A stretch of DNA of 64,000 nt from Neobacillus cucumis (GTDB lineage Bacteria; Bacillota; Bacilli; Bacillales_B; DSM-18226), in the NCBI RefSeq assembly GCF_023715505.1, contig NZ_JAMBOH010000011.1:143525-207524 (forward strand), in the 5' to 3' direction. The position numbers were made by a program, and so were the translations under genes. This document shows, one piece after another, positions 44,309 through 52,769 of this stretch (the first letter of the stretch is position 1; the number at the start of each line of letters is the position of its first letter). The notes beneath the pieces are model-generated. The model had not been told where the DNA came from. It was given only the letters and a program-made list of their open reading frames with translations, and ran no database searches.

Positions 44309-47086
44309 TTATGTCGCTGACTCCTTATAGGACATTAAATTTGGTTTAATGATATTGAAAATATAACCAATTTCGGCAATATTCATTTGAACACTATAAG
44401 TAGTTTCAAGCACATTGAATGCATCTCTTATAATACTTATTTCCTTTTTATGGACTCGTTCAAATTCTTCTTGATTCGGATATTCCGAAATGGGTGACTT
44501 TCTTATTAAGCGTTCTATCATGCAGCTGACATGGACAAATAAGGCAATTTTTTTATCATTGGGTAGCTTTTGTCTAATCTGATTTTCCAATTGCTTGATC
44601 CCATGTTCCACCTGTGAAATAACCTTTTCCGTATCTAAAATGATCAAGGAATCAATCACTCTTCTAAGAGAAAAGTTCTTGATGATTCTGTCATTCACTT
44701 TACGAATCGTTTCCGGAGGTGCGATTTTCTCAAAGATTTTGAAAACATCATTTTCACCTTTTCCAGAAATAATATCTTCCAATGAAATAAAATTGATTCC
44801 CTCAACTTCAGGATTGTCTGTTCCAACAATCGCCAAAACATCATAAACTCTAAGCGGTGGCTCGTTCATTCCATTTTGCTTTAAGCGCTCAAAATCATGT
44901 GATACTACTTTTATATCCAGCAAATCTTCCATACTTTCGGAAAGTAATTGCTGAATCTGCGTAGCAGTTCCGATACCTGTAAAACAGGAGGTAACAATTG
45001 CATATTCCTTACGTTTAGAAGGATAATAAAGATTAATATTAGGCCGAACAAGTTCCTCCAAAGGCTTCAACATCTCTTCAATAGATTTGCCTTGTGATAA
45101 ATAATTCCCAATTTCTAAAGCAAATGAAGTCGAAACCTGATCTATACAAAGAAGCGGACCATCAATGGCCTCTTTGATTTGATCGTGAAGGAGACTTAAC
45201 GAACCCATATCCACTAAAATAACCAACCCGCTAGATGTGTCATTTTCCTCCACATATTGAAGCATTTGTTTCGTAATATCTTTTATGGATGACTCAACCG
45301 GCATGTCAATGAAGTCGTAAACCTTTACACCTAACAGGCGATTACAAACATTTGCAATACTGCTCGCCGTTGCATAACCATGAGCAATAATCATCGCCTT
45401 CAGACGATTATCATGTTGCTGTATCTGATTTTTGCACAAGAATAATGTCATCAAAATAATATCTTCAAGATATAAATTTAATTCCATACCCTTTTCGATG
45501 AAAGACATAATTTTCGCCACTATTAAATATTCCGCTTTATAATGTCTTTTAATAAATTGAAGCATTTGCTTTGTCAGGTTCTCATCTTGTTTATTCAAGA
45601 TAAACGGTTGAGATTTGAAAAATAAATAGGATGAAAGTGTATATACACTATTTCCATCATATTTAATATTATAATGGGATTCTAAATACCGAAAAATGTC
45701 CTGTATGGCGGAGAGATTAAATTCCATCATAAAGCTCTTTGATTCATTCGGTCTTTCAAATATTAGATTGTCCGTCATGGCCGTAATCTCTTCTGTACAT
45801 TTCTCAAGAAATTCTCGTTCTTTCCATTCACTATTTTCCAATTTAGAAAAATACCCCATACAATTTCTGTAGGTTTGCTCAATATGCTTAATCATCGCTT
45901 CGTTCACATGTAGGATTTGCTTTTTTTTATGAGGATGAAATAAAACACCTCCTTCCTTTGAAGCATAATTATCAAACAATTGTGGGGAGCTCTTATAAAT
46001 TTGTCCCGGCAATTCCTGCAAAGTGATAAAAATCTGGTCATTGTTTTTCGTTTTCTTAGAATAGGCAAACCCGCAGGAGTATTTAATGATATTCTTGCAT
46101 TCTCCAATATTCCCGGCATAGTAATATTTATTTAAGATATCAAGTGCCTTATTGGTGACATGGATTGGAATACCGAGCAATTTGCATTCCTCTGTAAAAA
46201 AACTCTGAATAAACTGACTTTTTTCAGCCTGGCCCCGTTCTTCGAGGCTTGGGACATTTACGGTTATAGGGATTCTTCTTAAAAACGTTTCTAAAAAAAC
46301 AGATAAGTTTTCTGTCGTTGCAAAAATTAAGCGAACCTTGGATTTTCTAACGACATTTGTTTCCCCCATTCGGGAAAAAGTTCCCTGATCCATAAACGTG
46401 AATAATTTCTCCTGGCCTTCTCGATCCAGCCTGTGAACTTCGTCTAAAAACAGTATCCCGTGATCTGCCTGTTCAATTAGTCCCATTTGATCCTTGATGG
46501 CACCTGTAAATGACCCCTTTGAGTGGCCAAACAGGTAACTTGTCAGCAATTCCGGATTATTTGCATACAACGCACAATTAAATACATAAAAAGGTGCATC
46601 ATTATCAATGATCATTTTTGCACGGGTATAATCATAAATGAGTTTGGCCAAAAAAGTTTTTCCCACTCCCGTAGGTCCAAGTAACATTAGCGGCAATCCA
46701 TTGTCCGGATAATGAATAGATGTTTCTATTTGTTGAATAACTTCTTTCAAGCTCTTCTCATACCCAATTAACTGACTAAAAATTCCTTCTGCCTTATCAA
46801 TTACTAGTTCTTTTTTTAAAGCATCAAAACTATCATAAGTAGAATTTGCAACAATTCCATAGTTTTCTTCTATCTTTTCTCTGTGTAAAAAACAAACCGG
46901 ACGTGTATTCACTTTCACTAGAATATCTTCTTTAACCAATTCATTCAATATTCTGCTTGCTCTAGTTCGATCTATATTAAAATGGAGAGCCACCGCCTCA
47001 GTTTGAAATGGTGCATATTCTGCTTCAGCCTCAACGGAAAACGTGTTAGTCACTTCAATCATATAATCTATGAATTCATCATACAT
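44309..47086 (-). CDS. LevR-type sigma-54 activator with PRD and EIIA-like domains
   Basis: 925-aa transcription activator of mannose-family PTS operons. N-terminal winged helix (about 25-60), AAA+ sigma-54 domain with Walker A GPTGVGKT (137-144), GSFTGA (191-196) in place of canonical GAFTGA, and LFLDEVHRLD. Then PRD1 (about 440-540), a Man-type EIIA-like domain (LKAMIIAHGYATASSIANV) and a C-terminal PRD2 (FVHVSCMIERLIRKSP). HPr and the EIIB phosphorylate the PRD histidines to set activity. Its target is surely the -24/-12 promoter at 51724-51740 of the adjacent PTS operon. GGGGGAGGGC precedes the ATG. Confidence 0.92.
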   Translation of the reverse strand: MYDEFIDYMIEVTNTFSVEAEAEYAPFQTEAVALHFNIDRTRASRILNELVKEDILVKVNTRPVCFLHREKIEENYGIVANSTYDSFDALKKELVIDKAEGIFSQLIGYEKSLKEVIQQIETSIHYPDNGLPLMLLGPTGVGKTFLAKLIYDYTRAKMIIDNDAPFYVFNCALYANNPELLTSYLFGHSKGSFTGAIKDQMGLIEQADHGILFLDEVHRLDREGQEKLFTFMDQGTFSRMGETNVVRKSKVRLIFATTENLSVFLETFLRRIPITVNVPSLEERGQAEKSQFIQSFFTEECKLLGIPIHVTNKALDILNKYYYAGNIGECKNIIKYSCGFAYSKKTKNNDQIFITLQELPGQIYKSSPQLFDNYASKEGGVLFHPHKKKQILHVNEAMIKHIEQTYRNCMGYFSKLENSEWKEREFLEKCTEEITAMTDNLIFERPNESKSFMMEFNLSAIQDIFRYLESHYNIKYDGNSVYTLSSYLFFKSQPFILNKQDENLTKQMLQFIKRHYKAEYLIVAKIMSFIEKGMELNLYLEDIILMTLFLCKNQIQQHDNRLKAMIIAHGYATASSIANVCNRLLGVKVYDFIDMPVESSIKDITKQMLQYVEENDTSSGLVILVDMGSLSLLHDQIKEAIDGPLLCIDQVSTSFALEIGNYLSQGKSIEEMLKPLEELVRPNINLYYPSKRKEYAIVTSCFTGIGTATQIQQLLSESMEDLLDIKVVSHDFERLKQNGMNEPPLRVYDVLAIVGTDNPEVEGINFISLEDIISGKGENDVFKIFEKIAPPETIRKVNDRIIKNFSLRRVIDSLIILDTEKVISQVEHGIKQLENQIRQKLPNDKKIALFVHVSCMIERLIRKSPISEYPNQEEFERVHKKEISIIRDAFNVLETTYSVQMNIAEIGYIFNIIKPNLMSYKESAT

Positions 47087-47317
47087 ACTGTTAGCCCTCC
47101 CCCATCTATCAAAGATAACCTTCTAAATGAACCGATGTAATATGATCTTACAATATATTTCAGTGAATTTCTATGACGTTCTAATACGTAAGCAAACCAA
47201 AGGCTTGAGGATTGTGGTAAAAGAGGTGTTTTGAGGATCTTTTAACTGGAATACTTTTAATCGGCTAGTAATATTACTCACCAAATCCACATTGTTCATG
47301 CAACTCAACTTTTATAT
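47087..47317. other. Promoter region of the LevR-type gene
   Basis: About 230 bp of AT-rich sequence with no gene. I see no -24/-12 box here, so the activator is probably transcribed by the housekeeping sigma factor. Confidence 0.4.
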
Positions 47318-47359
47318 AAAAAGTCCGGATCCCTCCTCATTCCAAGGGGTCCGGCTTTC
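47318..47359 (-). terminator. Terminator of the PTS operon
   Basis: On the minus strand GCCGGACCCC and GGGATCCGGAC form an imperfect stem followed by TTTTTATA, about 30 bases after the HAD stop. Confidence 0.8.
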
Positions 47360-47389
47360 ATTTAGCTTGAAATCCATAAAGCGGATAGC

Positions 47390-48049
47390 TTACACAAAAG
47401 TGGTAATTCTTTTTAACACATCCGTCAGTGATTGAGTGGCCATGGACTCAATCCGCAAATCGTATTGATCAAAAGTCATTCCTGCAGTTATAGGATTGGG
47501 TACGATTACACAAGTTACACCTGCCGCTTTTGCAGCTCTCGCTCCATTGTTTGAGTCTTCAAAAGCTACGACTTCATTGGAACTGACATTTAAAGCATCC
47601 AAGCATTGAAAGTAAAGGGCGGGATCTGGTTTAATCATTTTGACATCATCACTGGTCTTGATAACGTCAAAGTAATCGAATAAATCGAGCTTTCTTAAAA
47701 ACCCATGAATCCATTCTTTGCTTGAACTGGAGGCCAAACCAATCTTCAGGTCCAATTTTTTTGCTTGTTGTAAATATTCACGTACTCCCTCTCTGACACC
47801 AATACCGTCGATTTTTTCACGATGGCATTCCCGTACTTGTTTCCTTACCTCTGTGACACTGATGTTTTTACCTAACTTTTCTTCAATATATTGATCGATA
47901 ATGGTTCCGTGTGTTCCGACACAAGGGAGAAAAATCTCTAATGGAAACTGAACATCATACCTCCCCAATATCTCTTTAAAACTATCAAACCAAATGGTCT
48001 CGGTATCTATGATCAGTCCATCAAAATCAAAGACAACAGCCTTAATCAA
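47390..48049 (-). CDS. HAD-superfamily phosphatase/phosphomutase (beta-PGM-like)
   Basis: 219-aa HAD subfamily IA hydrolase: nucleophile motif FDFDGLIIDTE (D8, D10), motif II GLASSSSKEW, and acidic VVAFEDSNNGARAAKAAG. Start TTG 48049 with GGAGG eight bases upstream. Last gene of the PTS operon; it probably removes or moves phosphate on the product of the SIS deglycase, or clears a toxic sugar phosphate. Confidence 0.85.
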   Translation of the reverse strand: MIKAVVFDFDGLIIDTETIWFDSFKEILGRYDVQFPLEIFLPCVGTHGTIIDQYIEEKLGKNISVTEVRKQVRECHREKIDGIGVREGVREYLQQAKKLDLKIGLASSSSKEWIHGFLRKLDLFDYFDVIKTSDDVKMIKPDPALYFQCLDALNVSSNEVVAFEDSNNGARAAKAAGVTCVIVPNPITAGMTFDQYDLRIESMATQSLTDVLKRITTFV

Positions 48050-48095
48050 AGCATTAACCTCCCTTTTCCTAAATGCTATTATTCCATATTAAAAT

Positions 48096-49151
48096 CTACT
48101 TATTAAACTTCTTGCTTTCCAATTTCATATGAAATTTCGGGTCTTTTGGAATGCTTGGGTCTACTCCTCTTAAGGGAGGAATTTCACCACAGATTAATTG
48201 AACAGGAATAATGTATTCATAGGTTTTGTAGTATGGATGGTTAATGAACTCTGCTTTCATATTTTGTGGATTTTCCTCCACTTTGCTGCCAATTACATAA
48301 ATATGCTCGGTCCAGCTCGATAGCACCTCAACCAGTTTCTCTAACCGTTTCTCTACACCTGTATCAAAAATGATAATAGTTGAATCCTCATTTACCGCAT
48401 TGTAGATACCATGGATAAATTCCTCAAACTCATATCCTGTAACAGGAATACGCATCGTTTCTAGTAATTTCAGCGCGCTTTCTAATGTATCACCATAAAT
48501 TTCACTTGTACCGATTACACGAATATCCTTCGCTTGAGCAAGCTTTTCTTTATTCGTCTCAATCCATTGAAGGGCTGTATCATAGGTTTTTAAGAACTGA
48601 TCCGCAGTTTCTTCTAGTAATGAAATTTCCTTATTATAGTCCTCATTTGATAGTTTGCCAGTTTCTCTTGCCAATTGAAGTGCCAGAAGAGTCAGATTTA
48701 ACTTTGTGCAGTAAAAACCTTTCGTTTTTGCACCTGCTAATTCTTCGCCGCATTGAACCGTAAGAATGAAATCTGCTACCTCGTCAATTAGAGCATCCTC
48801 TTGGCCAGCCATAGAAGCTGTTAAACAACCTGCTTCTTTTGCTACTTTCATAGCATTATAGGTAGAGTAACTGCTTCCTCCTTGCGAAATGCCAACTACC
48901 AACGTTTTAGATGAGTTTCCTAGAAAGGTCTCCGTGTTAATTGCAAATGGATAGTAGGCATCCACACGAACTCCTGCAATATGCTGCATTAATTTTTGTG
49001 TTTGGAGTCCAGAATGAAAGCTTGTTCCTGAGCCAGTCACAACAATGCGGTCAATTTCTCGTGTTCTTACTTCCGCGAATAGCTGGTCTGCTTCTTGAAT
49101 AATTTCTTTCATTTTTACTGGAGTTTCTTGCATATATTCTTGAATTCTCAT
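48096..49151 (-). CDS. SIS-domain sugar-phosphate deglycase (FrlB/GfrF-like)
   Basis: 351 aa with two SIS domains: IVVTGSGTSFHSGLQTQKLM and VVGISQGGSSYSTYNAMK in the first, RVIGTSEIYGDTLESALKLLE and the GYEFEEFIHGIYNA motif in the second. ATG 49151 fits GGGAG better than the TTG at 49160. The closest functional types are the fructoselysine- and glucoselysine-6-phosphate deglycases. With a Man-type PTS and a LevR-like activator the set parallels the gfr operon of Salmonella. Product would be glucose 6-phosphate (or a hexosamine-related sugar) plus lysine. Substrate is inference. Confidence 0.83.
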   Translation of the reverse strand: MRIQEYMQETPVKMKEIIQEADQLFAEVRTREIDRIVVTGSGTSFHSGLQTQKLMQHIAGVRVDAYYPFAINTETFLGNSSKTLVVGISQGGSSYSTYNAMKVAKEAGCLTASMAGQEDALIDEVADFILTVQCGEELAGAKTKGFYCTKLNLTLLALQLARETGKLSNEDYNKEISLLEETADQFLKTYDTALQWIETNKEKLAQAKDIRVIGTSEIYGDTLESALKLLETMRIPVTGYEFEEFIHGIYNAVNEDSTIIIFDTGVEKRLEKLVEVLSSWTEHIYVIGSKVEENPQNMKAEFINHPYYKTYEYIIPVQLICGEIPPLRGVDPSIPKDPKFHMKLESKKFNK

Positions 49152-49173
49152 TTGTCTCAATCTCCCTTTCTAT

Positions 49174-49986
49174 TTATAAAATACCGGCCCAGTGAATCAA
49201 TATTCCGCCGATAATTATCCCTAGTGTTAGTTTAGTGATACTTACTTTTCGTTTCATTAATGTAAATACGGCAAAGGTTATGAATAATGGCAGCATGTTT
49301 GGAAAAATTTGATTTAATATGTCTTGAACGACTACTTTTGCTCCATTGATATTCAAATGAAGTGGGGTTTTTACATTTAGCATCGTGGCTACCATTCCCC
49401 CGACGACAACTAGACCAATAGTTGTCGCAATCGCCATTATTTTTTCCATCAAGCCTTCTTTTTGAATTTTTTCAAGGGAAGATACTCCCACCCGGTACCC
49501 TAATCTTAATCCCGCGATTCTTATGAATAAGTGCGGAATATTGTATAAAAGAAAGAATAGAATAGGGCCAAAGATATTTCCTTTTGTCGCAAGGGAAATC
49601 CCAATCCCTGCTGCGATGACTCTGAACGTGCCCCAGAATAAAGAGTCTCCGATTCCGGCAAGTGGGCCCATTAAAGATGCTTTTACCGCATTGATGGAAT
49701 TTTCATCGAAGTCTTCATTGTTCGCGTTTTGTTCTTCCATTGCTGCTGAAATGCCCATTATTGTTGTTGAAATGGCAGGTGTCGTGTTAAAAATCTCCAA
49801 ATGGCGATTTAACGCCTTTACCTGATCGTCATGTTTCGTATACAGCTTTTTGATAACGGGAATCATTGCGTATACATATCCCATATTTTGCATCCGTTCG
49901 TAGTTGAACGCTCCTTGAAGGGCTAGCGATCTCCAAAAAACTTGGCGAAGTTCTTTTTTCGTCACCTTTTTCTCAGTCAAAGTCAA
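49174..49986 (-). CDS. PTS mannose/fructose/sorbose-family EIID
   Basis: 270-aa membrane component: FWRSLALQGAFNYERMQNMGYVYAMIPVI and SLMGPLAGIGDSLFWGTFR are EIID hallmarks, with C-terminal TM helices. It begins with TTG (49986, or 49980 with better spacing to AGGAGAG) and overlaps the EIIC end by 14 bases. Works with EIIC as the membrane channel. Confidence 0.93.
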   Translation of the reverse strand: MTLTEKKVTKKELRQVFWRSLALQGAFNYERMQNMGYVYAMIPVIKKLYTKHDDQVKALNRHLEIFNTTPAISTTIMGISAAMEEQNANNEDFDENSINAVKASLMGPLAGIGDSLFWGTFRVIAAGIGISLATKGNIFGPILFFLLYNIPHLFIRIAGLRLGYRVGVSSLEKIQKEGLMEKIMAIATTIGLVVVGGMVATMLNVKTPLHLNINGAKVVVQDILNQIFPNMLPLFITFAVFTLMKRKVSITKLTLGIIIGGILIHWAGIL

Positions 49987-50767
49987 TCTCTCCTTCCGTT
50001 AAATTATTGATTGCCATAGCACCATTGCCAACCTCGGTTTTTTTATTATTAATAACAATATGAATAATAATTGCAATACAAGCTCCAAATAAGGCAATGG
50101 CTGTAATATTTAGTCCGAGGTAAGAGGCTGCCAAAAATCCAAGGAAGAAAAATACTGCCATTTTTTTCGAGTATAGCATATCGAGCAATAAGGCAAATCC
50201 GACGGCCGGAAGCAGATTCCCAGCAACTCCTAATCCATCAAGTATCGTTTTAGGGACTGCATTTATTAAGCCTTTGACTTGGTCTGCCCCTAAAATAATT
50301 GCTAAAGAGGTTGGAATAAAAACGCTTAGGAAAAACAATACTGGTGGAACCCACATCATCAATGTCACACCGCGAAAATCGGCCTTGGCAGCAAATTTTT
50401 CTGCTTTATGCATAAAATAACCATTCACGATACGTACCAAAACCCCTAAAGATTGAGCTAACACAGCAATCGGAACAGCAATAACCAACGCTACTTCTGG
50501 TCCTTTACCGGTTAAAATAGCAAATGCAGTTCCAAGTACCCCGCCTGTTACAACATCCGGAGGAGTTGATGCACCAATTCCTGCAATCCCCATCCAAATT
50601 AACTCAAGCTGTGCCCCAATGATCACCCCCTGTTTGACATCCCCAAGAACCAATCCGACTAATAATCCGGTAACGAGAGGACGTTCGAGCATGAGGGCCC
50701 CAAAAATTCGGCTGTCCAAAATGCCAATTCCTGCAATAATTCCCAGCATAATTGCTTGCGAAACCAT
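49973..50767 (-). CDS. PTS mannose/fructose/sorbose-family EIIC
   Basis: 264-aa integral membrane subunit: AIMLGIIAGIGILDSRIFG, PLVTGLLVGLVLGDVKQGVIIGAQLELIWMG and GASTPPDVVTGGVLGTAFAI are typical of the Sorb-type IIC. GGGGG ribosome site before the ATG. It forms the sugar path with EIID. Confidence 0.94.
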   Translation of the reverse strand: MVSQAIMLGIIAGIGILDSRIFGALMLERPLVTGLLVGLVLGDVKQGVIIGAQLELIWMGIAGIGASTPPDVVTGGVLGTAFAILTGKGPEVALVIAVPIAVLAQSLGVLVRIVNGYFMHKAEKFAAKADFRGVTLMMWVPPVLFFLSVFIPTSLAIILGADQVKGLINAVPKTILDGLGVAGNLLPAVGFALLLDMLYSKKMAVFFFLGFLAASYLGLNITAIALFGACIAIIIHIVINNKKTEVGNGAMAINNLTEGEIDFD

Positions 50768-50790
50768 TTTTATATCCCCCTTTTTTACTG

Positions 50791-51273
50791 CTAATTTTTT
50801 AGTAAGTCTTTAAGATTTTTTTTCTTGTCCCGAGGTAACATCCTAAATTCTAAGTCAACACCACAGTCTTCCATCTCTTTAAATTTGGCTAAATCTTGGT
50901 CATCTACAGCGACTAAGTCGGTTAGTTTCCGCTTTCCTTCTGAAAAACGCAACCCGCCTACATTAATTTCTTTTAAAACGCCCCCTGAATTTTTTACAAG
51001 TGCCAGTGCGTCCTCCGTGTTTTTCACAAGCACTAATACTTTACTTTTTTGGGATTCAGCAAATTTTTTAACAATTTCACCTGATTCCTGCACTCCCCGG
51101 ATATATAATTTAACACTATCTGGTTTCGCCAAATTTAAGGCCATTGCCTTCATCTCGTCGTTTTTAGCTTCATCGTTTACGACGAGAATTACATTAATCT
51201 CAAGTGCCTTGCTCCATCCATATGCTACCTGTCCATGAATTAAACGATCGTCAATCCGTAATAATGAGATCAT
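50791..51273 (-). CDS. PTS mannose-family EIIB
   Basis: 160-aa cytosolic phosphocarrier: RIDDRLIHGQVAYGWSKAL holds the phosphorylated histidine (H14). It overlaps the EIIA gene end by 23 bases. The downstream gap to EIIC is 23 bases. Passes phosphate from EIIA to the incoming sugar. Confidence 0.94.
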   Translation of the reverse strand: MISLLRIDDRLIHGQVAYGWSKALEINVILVVNDEAKNDEMKAMALNLAKPDSVKLYIRGVQESGEIVKKFAESQKSKVLVLVKNTEDALALVKNSGGVLKEINVGGLRFSEGKRKLTDLVAVDDQDLAKFKEMEDCGVDLEFRMLPRDKKKNLKDLLKN

Positions 51274-51691
51274 CTTCTGTACTTCCTTTCTGTGCTTCTA
51301 GTAATTTATTAATATGAATTATGCCTTCCTTAGCAGAGCGCACACCTTCTTCAATCATGTCCTCTACACTAAGTTCATCGCCTGATAAAATTAAGGTCAG
51401 CATCATTGGGAGGTTTAAACCTGTAATAATATCAAAGTCTTTAAAATCCATCAGGAGCTCGGTGCAAATATTTGTGACGCTTCCTCCAAAGATATCAGTT
51501 AATACAATAAAATGTTCATCCTCCTTTTTCGTGGTTAAAATCTTTTTCAATTCCTCCGTTGCCAAATCACCAGATTTTAGTTTAGTCATTCCAAAGTATG
51601 AAACATTCGTTGTTTTACCCGCTATTAGTTCCAATGTTTCAATAAATGCTTTAGACAACTCTCCATGTGTGGCAATCAAAAAATGCCTCAT
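51251..51691 (-). CDS. PTS mannose-family EIIA
   Basis: 146-aa protein beginning MRHFLIATHGELSKAFIETLELIAG, with the phosphorylated histidine H9 in ATHGEL, followed by LTDIFGGSVTNICTELL. I place the start at ATG 51691 (AAGGAGG seven bases upstream); the frame is open to 51736 but that extension overlaps the sigma-54 promoter. First gene of EIIA-EIIB-EIIC-EIID-SIS-HAD. Confidence 0.93.
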   Translation of the reverse strand: MRHFLIATHGELSKAFIETLELIAGKTTNVSYFGMTKLKSGDLATEELKKILTTKKEDEHFIVLTDIFGGSVTNICTELLMDFKDFDIITGLNLPMMLTLILSGDELSVEDMIEEGVRSAKEGIIHINKLLEAQKGSTEDDLIITD

Positions 51692-51723
51692 TTCATAACC
51701 TCCTTCATTTCTTACCTTTAATA

Positions 51724-51740
51724 ATGCAAGAAGCATGCCA
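51724..51740 (-). promoter_or_regulatory. Sigma-54 (-24/-12) promoter of the PTS operon
   Basis: On the minus strand TGGCATGCTTCTTGCAT matches TGGCAC-N5-TTGCW with a single change in the -24 element. It places the transcript start about 20 bases before the EIIA start. The LevR-type sigma-54 activator is encoded at the end of the same locus. Confidence 0.9.
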
Positions 51741-51754
51741 AAATTATGGCATGC
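51733..51754. promoter_or_regulatory. Palindrome overlapping the -24 element
   Basis: GCATGCCA and TGGCATGC arms around AAATTA; the left arm covers the -24 box. A repressor bound here would block sigma-54 polymerase, giving a second layer of control. No protein can be assigned. Confidence 0.5.
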
Positions 51755-51781
51755 CCAAAATTTTTTAATTTATTTGTCTAA

Positions 51782-51831
51782 TCCCTTTAGTTGCAACAGT
51801 TTTGACCTATTAGGTATCGTTAGACAAAACC
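51782..51831 (-). promoter_or_regulatory. Candidate upstream activating sequence for the LevR-type protein
   Basis: GTTTTG and CAAAAC arms (minus strand: ACGGTTTTGTCTAAC...AGGTCAAAACTGTTG) lie 45-95 bp upstream of the -24 element, the range where LevR-type activators bind. Confidence 0.4.
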
Positions 51832-51945
51832 GTCATTGCACACTAAAATTTCTTTTTAACACACTATAGGTATTTTTTATCATCGTAAATCTTTTGTGTG
51901 CTTCCCCCAAGCATTTAGGTTTTGTTGTATCCCCAACATGGCTGT

Positions 51946-52097
51946 GGGAGCATGGGGACGGTTCTTGTGCTCCGATTTTAGAATATATACTGAAGCAATA
52001 AAGGATAATAACTAACAAATAAACCCCCTTCGCCTAATTAGCGAAAGGGGGTTTGTTTTTAACTTTGCTGGAAGCAAGAGAACCGTCCCCCCGCTTC
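51946..52097. repeat. REPIN B: inverted REP pair with internal hairpin
   Basis: 152-bp element highly similar to REPIN A, including the linker (GAAGCAATAAAGGATAATAA) and the CCCCTTCGC / GCGAAAGGGG hairpin. Its right end (52059-52097) supplies the last 12 codons and stop of the RpiB gene. Confidence 0.92.
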
Positions 52098-52526
52098 ATA
52101 TTCCGTTATTTTATTGATACGGTTTGCGTGTCTGCCGCCTTCAAAGGGGGTTGTTAACCATATTTTCGCGATATCGCGGGCTAGGCCTGGACCGATGACA
52201 CGTTCTCCCATTGCTAAGATATTGGAATTGTTATGCTCTCTTGTTGCCTTAGCACTGAACGTATCGTGTACCAGGGCACAGCGTATTCCCTTTACTTTGT
52301 TTGCCGAAATACTCATTCCTATCCCCGTGCCACAAATTAAGATACCTCGTTCTACTTCACCACTTGCTACCTTCTCCGCAACAGGAATAGCGTAATCTGG
52401 ATAATCAACAGAGGTGTCACAATCACACCCTAAATCTAAGTACTCAATTTTCATCTCTTCTAGCAATGAGATGATCTCATTACGAATATTTATACCACCA
52501 TGATCAGATGCAATCGCAACTTTCAT
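52059..52526 (-). CDS. rpiB: RpiB/LacAB-family sugar-phosphate isomerase with REPIN-derived C-terminus
   Basis: 155 aa from ATG 52526 (TGGAGGG upstream); the open frame extends further but through the SR1P-like gene. MKVAIASDHGG holds the substrate histidine, ILICGTGIGMSISANK the catalytic cysteine, and GERVIGPGLARDI and GGRHANRINKI match the family. It interconverts aldose and ketose phosphates (ribose/ribulose 5-P, or allose, galactose or sulfo-sugar analogues). The last 12 residues (EAGGRFSCFQQS) come from a REPIN, so the original end has been replaced. RpiB proteins end with a flexible helix, so function may survive. Confidence 0.9.
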   Translation of the reverse strand: MKVAIASDHGGINIRNEIISLLEEMKIEYLDLGCDCDTSVDYPDYAIPVAEKVASGEVERGILICGTGIGMSISANKVKGIRCALVHDTFSAKATREHNNSNILAMGERVIGPGLARDIAKIWLTTPFEGGRHANRINKITEYEAGGRFSCFQQS

Positions 52527-52554
52527 TTTACTTCCCTCCAACAGTTGATTGACG

Positions 52555-52698
52555 TTAATCTTCGTTCTTCTCCCGGGAACAATCCTGACACATTCCATAC
52601 CACGTTTTAACGCCTTCTGTACTTTCAACGACGTCAATTACTTCTTCACACACTTGGCAAATAATCGTACCTTGTTTTTCCATTAATTTTTCGCCCAT
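52555..52698 (-). CDS. SR1P-like small zinc-ribbon peptide (GapA-binding peptide family)
   Basis: 47-aa protein beginning MGEKLMEKQGTIICQVCEEV and ending CQDCSREKNED. It has two CxxC-type pairs (CQVC and CQDC) and a GVKTWYG core, matching the B. subtilis SR1P pattern (GTIVCQDC...VTTLYGTC...C). SR1P binds GapA and modulates RNA decay. ATG 52698 follows GGGGGAAGCG; an internal ATG at 52683 is also possible. It lies between the pfkA paralogue and rpiB in the same direction, rather than on a free small RNA as in B. subtilis. Confidence 0.82.
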   Translation of the reverse strand: MGEKLMEKQGTIICQVCEEVIDVVESTEGVKTWYGMCQDCSREKNED

Positions 52699-52769
52699 TT
52701 TCGCTTCCCCCTAAATTTTTGGTAATTAAAAACTTATTGATCCAAGCAACAATTAAGCGCATACTTTTT

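Noticed and set aside
51251..51736. EIIA start at 51736
   Set aside because: This would place coding sequence over the sigma-54 promoter; ATG 51691 has AAGGAGG and the canonical EIIA N-terminus.
51833..52018. 61-aa minus-strand ORF between PTS promoter and REPIN B
   Set aside because: It begins inside the REPIN and has no ribosome site; probably chance.
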